From assembly GCA_016839875.1 (NCBI GenBank), contig JAEOTK010000293.1, positions 1 through 10,411 on the forward strand: DNA of 10,411 bases, given 5' to 3'. Under the pieces are notes generated by a model, which worked only from the letters and a program-made list of their open reading frames with translations, made no database searches and was not told the DNA's origin. The position numbers and the translations under genes were made by a program. This DNA comes from Candidatus Heimdallarchaeota archaeon (lineage in GTDB: Archaea > Asgardarchaeota > Heimdallarchaeia > Heimdallarchaeales > Heimdallarchaeaceae). Shown here in pieces: positions 5,949 through 10,411 of the stretch; within the stretch, counting starts at the first letter, position 1; each line of letters starts with the position of its first letter.

Positions 5949-8840
5949 ATGTCTAAAAAAAGAAAAAAAGTAGCTGTTACAGAGGTAGTAGAAGAAATAC
6001 CTTGGCACAATATGAAAACAAAAGAAGTTTTTAAGAAACTTGAATCAAGTGAGAAAGGACTAAAGGAGCAAGATGTAGTTTCAAAACTCCAGATTTATGG
6101 TGCAAATAAGATTACAATCATAGAGAGGTTCAAAATTCTCAAAATGATTGCGGAACAATTCACAGACTTTCTTGTTCTATTGCTTATTGCTGCAGGTTTT
6201 ATTAGCTTAGGATTTGGTATCAAAAACACTACTCCTGAGCATTTTGGGGAAGAGATTTATGATGCAATAGCAATATTTGCGATTGTTATAATAAATGCAA
6301 TTATAGGTTTTGTTCAAAACTTTAGATCTAATCAAGCATTAGAGAAGCTGAAAGAATATTTTGAACAAGATGTCTTGGTTGTTAGAGAAGGAATAGAGAA
6401 GAAGATTCATGCAAGTGATCTTGTTCCAGGAGATGTTGTTCTTCTAGAAGTAGGGGAAAAAATACCTGCTGATTGTAGACTAATAGAAGTCAACAATTTC
6501 AAAGTTGATGAAGCTCCACTTACGGGAGAATCACATCCAATTACCAAAACTCTGGATCTAGTACCCGCAAAAGCAAGAATACATGATAAGAAAAATATGA
6601 TTTTCAGTGGATGTACATGTGTGTATGGACGAGGAAAAGCTATAGTTGCCTCTACTGGGATGAGTACCGAGATGGGTAAAATAGCGGAGTTGACACAAGT
6701 CAAACATGAGCATACACCATTACAAAAAGCACTAGATAGATTTGGAAAGGTATTAGGAATAATCATCTTAGCAATCTGTGCTGTAGTTATGGTTGTTGAA
6801 ATCCTAACAAAACATGCAGATGTATCTTATGCTATAGCAGCTTTTGAAGGATTTGAAACAGCAATTGCATTGGCAATCTCTGCAGTTCCTGAAGGATTAC
6901 CAGCTGCAATAGTTATCACTTTAGCAATTGGAGTATCAAAAATGGCTAAAAGAAAGACTATTGTTGCACGATTACCTGCAGTTGAAACATTAGGTTCAGT
7001 AGATTACATATGCTCAGATAAAACTGGTACTCTTACTAGAAATGAAATGACGGTTAAAGAAGCTTGGACTTTCGATGGCAAAGTGGAAATCGGTGGCTCA
7101 GGCTATCTTCTTGACGGAGATTTTACTCACGATGGAAGAAAAATTGATCCCAAAGAAAATGAATCTTTTACAAAATTAATGGATACAGTATATCATTGCA
7201 ATAACGCTGGTGTTCTAAGGAATGAGGAGAAAATAGATATAAAGGGAGATCCAACAGAAGCAGCTTTGATTGTTTTAGCTGAAAAAGCTGGATACACAGA
7301 AAAAGATCTCAATAAGAGAGATCATGAAATCTTCTTTGATTCAGATAGAAAGAGAATGACAACAGTAAACATTGTTGATGGAAAGAAGATAGCTTACATG
7401 AAAGGCAGTCCTCCAATTGTCATTACAAGATGCAACACAATGATGACAGATGGGAAAACCAAGAAGATAACAAAGGAACTAGAAAAAGAAATTCTGGATG
7501 CTAATCTACAAATGGCAGAAAAAGCATTAAGAGTTCTAGCTGTTGCATACAAAGAATTACCAGATGATTACGACAAAGAGAACATAGACGAAATAGAAGA
7601 TGATATGATTTTTGTGGGATTAGCAGGAATGATTGATCCAGCTCGTCCAGAAGTAAAAGAATCTGTTGAAGAATGTAAAAATGCTGGAATAACAACAGTC
7701 ATGATTACAGGAGATCAAGAACCTACAGCAATAGCAGTTGCAAAGGAAATTGGTATCATACAATCTGATAAAGATATGATTGTTAAAGGCGAAGATTTCG
7801 CAATAATGTCAGATGATGAGCTTGAGAAAATAATTGAGCAAGTTAAGGTCTACAGTCGTATGAGTCCAAAGGATAAATACAGAGTAGTAGAAACACTTCA
7901 AAAGCTCGATCACATTGTGGCTTGTACAGGAGATGGTGTAAATGACGCTCCAGCTATAAAGAAAGCAGATATCGGTGTCGCAATGGGCATTACCGGAACT
8001 GATGTAACTAAGGAAACTGCAGACATGGTAATTACTGATGATGCTTTCAGCACAATCGTATCTGCTGTTGAGGAAGGTCGAAATATTTTCGAAAACATGA
8101 AGAAATTCATTCGTTATTTACTCTCTGCAAATTTCGATGAAATTTTTGCTGTTCTGATTATTACAGCAGCTTTGGGTGTTCTACCTTTTCTACCATTACA
8201 AATATTATTCCTTAACCTTCTTACTGATGCTTTACCTGCTTTAGCACTTTCTTTCGATCCTTATGATCCGAAATTAATGCAAAGACCTCCAAGAGGTAAG
8301 CAAAGCTCTTTTGTAAAAGATATGTATATTTTTGCAGTTCTTGCAGGAATTGTCGCTTTCTTTGCTTCAGTAGGAATCTTCCTAATTGGATACAATGCAT
8401 TTGGTTTTACTATCTTTGAGCAAGAAGCTTTAAGATTAGGCTTAACTGGTGAAGCTGCAACTGATTTTATCACACAAAATAAACTAGCTTATGCACAAGT
8501 GATGGCATTCGTTACAACACTCTCCTTTGAACTCTGGTTTGTTTTCGTGGCACGGAATGACAATGAAACACCTTTGCTTAAATCAAAGCCTTTCAAAAAC
8601 AGATATCTCCTTTTCGCAGTAGTATTATCTTGGATACTGCTTTTAGGAGCTATTTACATAAGACCCATGGGTGAAGTTTTCAGTAGTTTTACAGATGGCT
8701 ATTACTTCTTCTTGAGAGGAATTGATTGGGCGCTTATTCTTGGATTTACCATAGGTTTGTGTCTCTTAATTGAAGCGTTCAGATATCTCATCCGAATGCC
8801 TTTCATTAAGGATCGACTAGTAAGTCGTGGATTGGAATAA
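5949..8840 (+). CDS. P-type (P2A, SERCA-like) calcium-transporting ATPase
   Basis: A complete 963-residue P2-type ATPase that uses ATP to move cations, probably Ca2+, out of the cytoplasm. The order is standard: N-terminal cation-ATPase region, M1-M2 (about 72-122), actuator domain with TGES (192-195), M3-M4 (about 266-330) with PEGLP (314-318), DKTGTLT (357-363) with phosphorylated Asp357, nucleotide domain with GDPTE (433-437) and KGSP (485-488), TGDQ (587-590), TGDGVND (660-666), and M5-M10 to the end. The ion-site residues of both SERCA sites are present by alignment: Glu315 (SERCA Glu309), Asn728 and Glu731 in M5 (Asn768, Glu771), Asn756, Thr759 and Asp760 in M6 (Asn796, Thr799, Asp800) and Glu861 in M8 (Glu908). 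This separates it from PMCA and Na+/K+ types, which lack part of the set. No calmodulin-type C-terminal extension is seen. It has its own promoter region with a hairpin, and is convergent with GTPase C. Confidence 0.93.
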   Translation: MSKKRKKVAVTEVVEEIPWHNMKTKEVFKKLESSEKGLKEQDVVSKLQIYGANKITIIERFKILKMIAEQFTDFLVLLLIAAGFISLGFGIKNTTPEHFGEEIYDAIAIFAIVIINAIIGFVQNFRSNQALEKLKEYFEQDVLVVREGIEKKIHASDLVPGDVVLLEVGEKIPADCRLIEVNNFKVDEAPLTGESHPITKTLDLVPAKARIHDKKNMIFSGCTCVYGRGKAIVASTGMSTEMGKIAELTQVKHEHTPLQKALDRFGKVLGIIILAICAVVMVVEILTKHADVSYAIAAFEGFETAIALAISAVPEGLPAAIVITLAIGVSKMAKRKTIVARLPAVETLGSVDYICSDKTGTLTRNEMTVKEAWTFDGKVEIGGSGYLLDGDFTHDGRKIDPKENESFTKLMDTVYHCNNAGVLRNEEKIDIKGDPTEAALIVLAEKAGYTEKDLNKRDHEIFFDSDRKRMTTVNIVDGKKIAYMKGSPPIVITRCNTMMTDGKTKKITKELEKEILDANLQMAEKALRVLAVAYKELPDDYDKENIDEIEDDMIFVGLAGMIDPARPEVKESVEECKNAGITTVMITGDQEPTAIAVAKEIGIIQSDKDMIVKGEDFAIMSDDELEKIIEQVKVYSRMSPKDKYRVVETLQKLDHIVACTGDGVNDAPAIKKADIGVAMGITGTDVTKETADMVITDDAFSTIVSAVEEGRNIFENMKKFIRYLLSANFDEIFAVLIITAALGVLPFLPLQILFLNLLTDALPALALSFDPYDPKLMQRPPRGKQSSFVKDMYIFAVLAGIVAFFASVGIFLIGYNAFGFTIFEQEALRLGLTGEAATDFITQNKLAYAQVMAFVTTLSFELWFVFVARNDNETPLLKSKPFKNRYLLFAVVLSWILLLGAIYIRPMGEVFSSFTDGYYFFLRGIDWALILGFTIGLCLLIEAFRYLIRMPFIKDRLVSRGLE

Positions 8841-8846
8841 TCCATC

Positions 8847-8870
8847 CTTCTTTTTTCTTTTTTTAATTTT
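8847..8870 (+). terminator. T-rich terminator of the Ca2+ ATPase
   Basis: A dense T tract with three T runs begins six bases after the ATPase stop codon and precedes the convergent GTPase C by about 30 bases. Archaeal oligo-T type, no hairpin needed. Confidence 0.6.
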
Positions 8871-8899
8871 AAACAAAACAATTGATTGTTAATAATGGT

Positions 8900-9460
8900 T
8901 TACAACCCTAATCTGTAGTATATTTTATCAATCAGTCTTTCGAATGCTGAATTAACATTTTGACCTGATAAAGCAGATGTTTCAATAAAATCAACTTTGA
9001 GTCCCCCCCATTCAGTTAAAGTTAATGCATAAGCTAAAGCTGAGTTTCTATCAACTTGAACTTCAGTAGGTGTCGAACTTCGCAAATCTGCCTTATTGCC
9101 AACAATAACCATAGGCACTAATCTATGTTCATTATATCTAACAAGTTCATTTATCCAGTAGTCAATATTGGAAAAAGTGTTTGGTCTAGTTATGTCAAAA
9201 ACAACTATAGCTCCATAACAATTGGCATAGTATGCCCCTCTCACTTCACTAAAGCGAGGTTGGCCTGCAAGATCCCAAATTTGAAGATTAACAATATAAT
9301 CTTCATATGGTACTTGTTTGACAGAAAAGTCTGCACCTATGGTCATCAGATATGATTCTCTGAAGCTTTTCCCGAGATAGTTTCTTCTTAGACTTGTTTT
9401 TCCAACAGCTCCATCCCCAATTAGAACAATCTTAAAAATTCTTCCCGGTCCACTAGACAT
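8900..9460 (-). CDS. Small GTPase C, Rab-like Ras-superfamily protein
   Basis: A complete 186-residue GTPase domain. P-loop GDGAVGKT (15-22), switch I Thr40, DLAGQ (63-67) with catalytic Gln67, and NKAD (122-125) are all canonical. The last motif reads ETSAL (160-164), with Leu in place of the usual Lys. It is the most Rab-like of the three: IGADF (41-45), NLQIW (58-62), RFSEV (69-73), YYANC (77-81) and VVFDIT (86-91) fall where Rab proteins carry their five RabF signatures. It shares the MT-x-GADFSV and AGQP features with GTPase A, so the two look like paralogues. The C-terminus (YYRLGL) has no Cys, so no Rab-type prenylation. The ATG follows a TATA-like TTTAAATTT by about 35 bases, with no Shine-Dalgarno. 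It is divergent from the DOMON gene (215 bases between the starts) and convergent with the Ca2+ ATPase. Confidence 0.94.
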   Translation of the reverse strand: MSSGPGRIFKIVLIGDGAVGKTSLRRNYLGKSFRESYLMTIGADFSVKQVPYEDYIVNLQIWDLAGQPRFSEVRGAYYANCYGAIVVFDITRPNTFSNIDYWINELVRYNEHRLVPMVIVGNKADLRSSTPTEVQVDRNSALAYALTLTEWGGLKVDFIETSALSGQNVNSAFERLIDKIYYRLGL

Positions 9461-9490
9461 AAACGAATCATATTAGAATACATAGTCATC

Positions 9491-9499
9491 AAATTTAAA
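9491..9499 (-). promoter_or_regulatory. Putative TATA box of GTPase C
   Basis: TTTAAATTT on the minus strand, centred about 35 bases from ATG 9460, giving an expected leader of about ten bases or less. Confidence 0.45.
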
Positions 9500-9619
9500 G
9501 TTTGTTGTGTTCATAAAAATAGCACAGAACAGCCTTTTAACATATGTTTAATCTATTTAGTAATATATTTTTCAAACGAATTAGTTTTGTTTCTAATATT
9601 ACAATCCATTTTGCAATAA

Positions 9620-9628
9620 AATTTTTAA
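9620..9628 (+). promoter_or_regulatory. Putative TATA box of the DOMON gene
   Basis: AATTTTTAA preceded by an A-rich segment; initiation near 9650 would give a leader of about 25 bases that contains the GGTGA site. The rest of this 215-base gap is A/T-rich and shows no gene. Confidence 0.4.
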
Positions 9629-9666
9629 CAAAGAGCCAAATAACTTACTTATCATAGAAAAACATT

Positions 9667-9671
9667 GGTGA
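9667..9671 (+). promoter_or_regulatory. Shine-Dalgarno site of the DOMON gene
   Basis: GGTGA four bases before ATG 9676, the archaeal consensus core; it fixes the start of the right-edge gene. Confidence 0.6.
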
Positions 9672-9675
9672 CAGA

Positions 9676-10411
9676 ATGAGAAAAATATCTCTGGTAGTTG
9701 TTTTATCATTAATACATCTTTTATTATCTATATCTTTTGCTCAAGAGTCTCAAGCTACAGATTTTACTCAACCAGAAACAATGACATTAGCAACCCCTAT
9801 AATAGATGGAGTGATTTCTCCTGGTGAATACAATAATTCGGCTATATTTGGTGGAGGTGACTTTCAGCTCTTTTGGAGTGGTACAGATACTGAAGTATAT
9901 ATGGGTATGATTGGTCTGACTACAGGTTGGGTATCAATAGGTTTTGCTCCTTCTGCATTTATGAAAGATGCTGATATGATTTTTGGCTGGGTTTATCTTA
10001 ATGGGACTGTCAATGTAACGGATGCTTATTCCACAGGCAATTTCGGTCCTCATCCTCCAGATGTTAACTTAGGAGGAACCAACGATATTATAGCTAGTAA
10101 TGGAACTGAAGCTGGAAGCAATACTACCATCGAATTTAAACGACTTATGAATACTACTGATCCTTTCGATTTTCAAATTCCTATTTCTGGATCCTTCAAT
10201 ATAATATGGGCTTTGGGATCTGATGATAGTCTAACTGCTCCTCATATTACAAGAGGGAAAGGAGAAATAGGTGGAGCATATGTAACACCCGAAGATATTC
10301 CTCCTCCATCACTCTGGATATCTCATGCTGTTTTCATGTCTTTGGGATTTATATCATTAAGTTCTGGAATAATAATCAACAGATATTTCAAAAAGAAGAA
10401 GTGGAGAGTTA
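9676..10411 (+). CDS. Exported DOMON-domain protein continuing into a cytochrome b561-like membrane domain (truncated)
   Basis: 245 codons are visible and the frame is open at the right edge. A signal peptide (RK at 2-3, hydrophobic core 5-21, likely cleavage near FAQ) leads to a DOMON domain at about 44-200. DOMON is a beta-sandwich that binds heme b or sugars outside the cell. Visible family features are GWVSIGF (84-90), FMKDADMIFGW (95-105) and PHITRG (189-194). Met96 and His190 fall where the heme ligands Met and His sit in cytochrome-type DOMON domains. After a Pro-rich linker (207-211), WISHAVFMSLGF (214-225) opens a membrane helix ending in a basic stretch, which is how b561 domains begin; His217 is a candidate heme ligand. 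The full protein would pass electrons across the membrane, as in ferric reductase or DOMON-b561 proteins. Several N-x-S/T sequons occur in the outer domain. Sure of DOMON, less so of b561 because only its first helix is present. Confidence 0.82.
   Translation, partial: MRKISLVVVLSLIHLLLSISFAQESQATDFTQPETMTLATPIIDGVISPGEYNNSAIFGGGDFQLFWSGTDTEVYMGMIGLTTGWVSIGFAPSAFMKDADMIFGWVYLNGTVNVTDAYSTGNFGPHPPDVNLGGTNDIIASNGTEAGSNTTIEFKRLMNTTDPFDFQIPISGSFNIIWALGSDDSLTAPHITRGKGEIGGAYVTPEDIPPPSLWISHAVFMSLGFISLSSGIIINRYFKKKKWRV

Noticed and set aside
6407..6766. Antisense open frame of 119 codons within the Ca2+ ATPase gene, and similar ones at 7910-8110 and 8261-8473
   Set aside because: They overlap strongly conserved ATPase domains, show no recognisable motif and no start signals; they are shadows of the sense frame.
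9560..9602. Inverted repeat GTAATAT ... ATATTAC in the gap before the DOMON gene
   Set aside because: Seven bases, A/T only apart from one pair, with a 29-base loop in an A/T-rich gap: expected by chance.
1..10411. CRISPR arrays, tRNA or rRNA genes, insertion sequences, integration sites
   Set aside because: No spaced direct repeats, cloverleaf, conserved rRNA segment, transposase frame or terminal inverted repeat was recognised.

Overview
The window looks like chromosomal DNA of an Asgard archaeon (Promethearchaeota). The evidence is three Ras-superfamily small GTPases in about 10 kb, two of them with Rab-like switch signatures, together with archaeal-style TATA and GGTGA signals, low G+C, and a mix of a SERCA-type calcium pump, a membrane pyrophosphatase and exported kelch and DOMON proteins. 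I cannot place it below phylum level from sequence reading alone. No rRNA, tRNA, CRISPR array, insertion sequence or phage gene was seen, and there is no gene-free stretch above 300 bases.

Layout. Minus strand at the left edge: the N-terminal third or less of a membrane-bound pyrophosphatase (1-365), then an MFS transporter (444-1748). Plus strand: Rab-like GTPase A (1855-2406). Minus strand, converging on it: an exported six-repeat kelch protein anchored by a C-terminal helix (2436-3917). Plus strand: divergent GTPase B (4072-4626), a class-V PLP-dependent enzyme (4686-5825) and a calcium-type P-type ATPase (5949-8840). Minus strand: Rab-like GTPase C (8900-9460). Plus strand: the N-terminal part of an exported DOMON protein that runs into a cytochrome b561-like membrane domain (9676 to the right edge).

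How it hangs together. Most genes seem to be separate transcription units with their own TATA-like boxes; several of those boxes lie about 25-30 bases from the start codon, suggesting leaderless messages. All three GTPase genes are head-to-head with a gene for a membrane or exported protein (MFS carrier, kelch protein, DOMON-b561 protein). The theme is membrane and cell surface: ion pumping (pyrophosphatase, Ca2+ ATPase), solute export or uptake, transmembrane electron transfer, a surface propeller, and small GTPases that lack lipid-modification cysteines. A functional link among them is inference.

Most notable points: GTPase B carries non-consensus residues at both classical Ras hot spots (positions equivalent to Gly12 and Gln61); the Ca2+ ATPase keeps all the side-chain ligands of both SERCA calcium sites; the right-edge gene has the eukaryote-like DOMON plus b561 architecture; and a compact inverted-repeat hairpin sits just upstream of the ATPase ribosome binding site.
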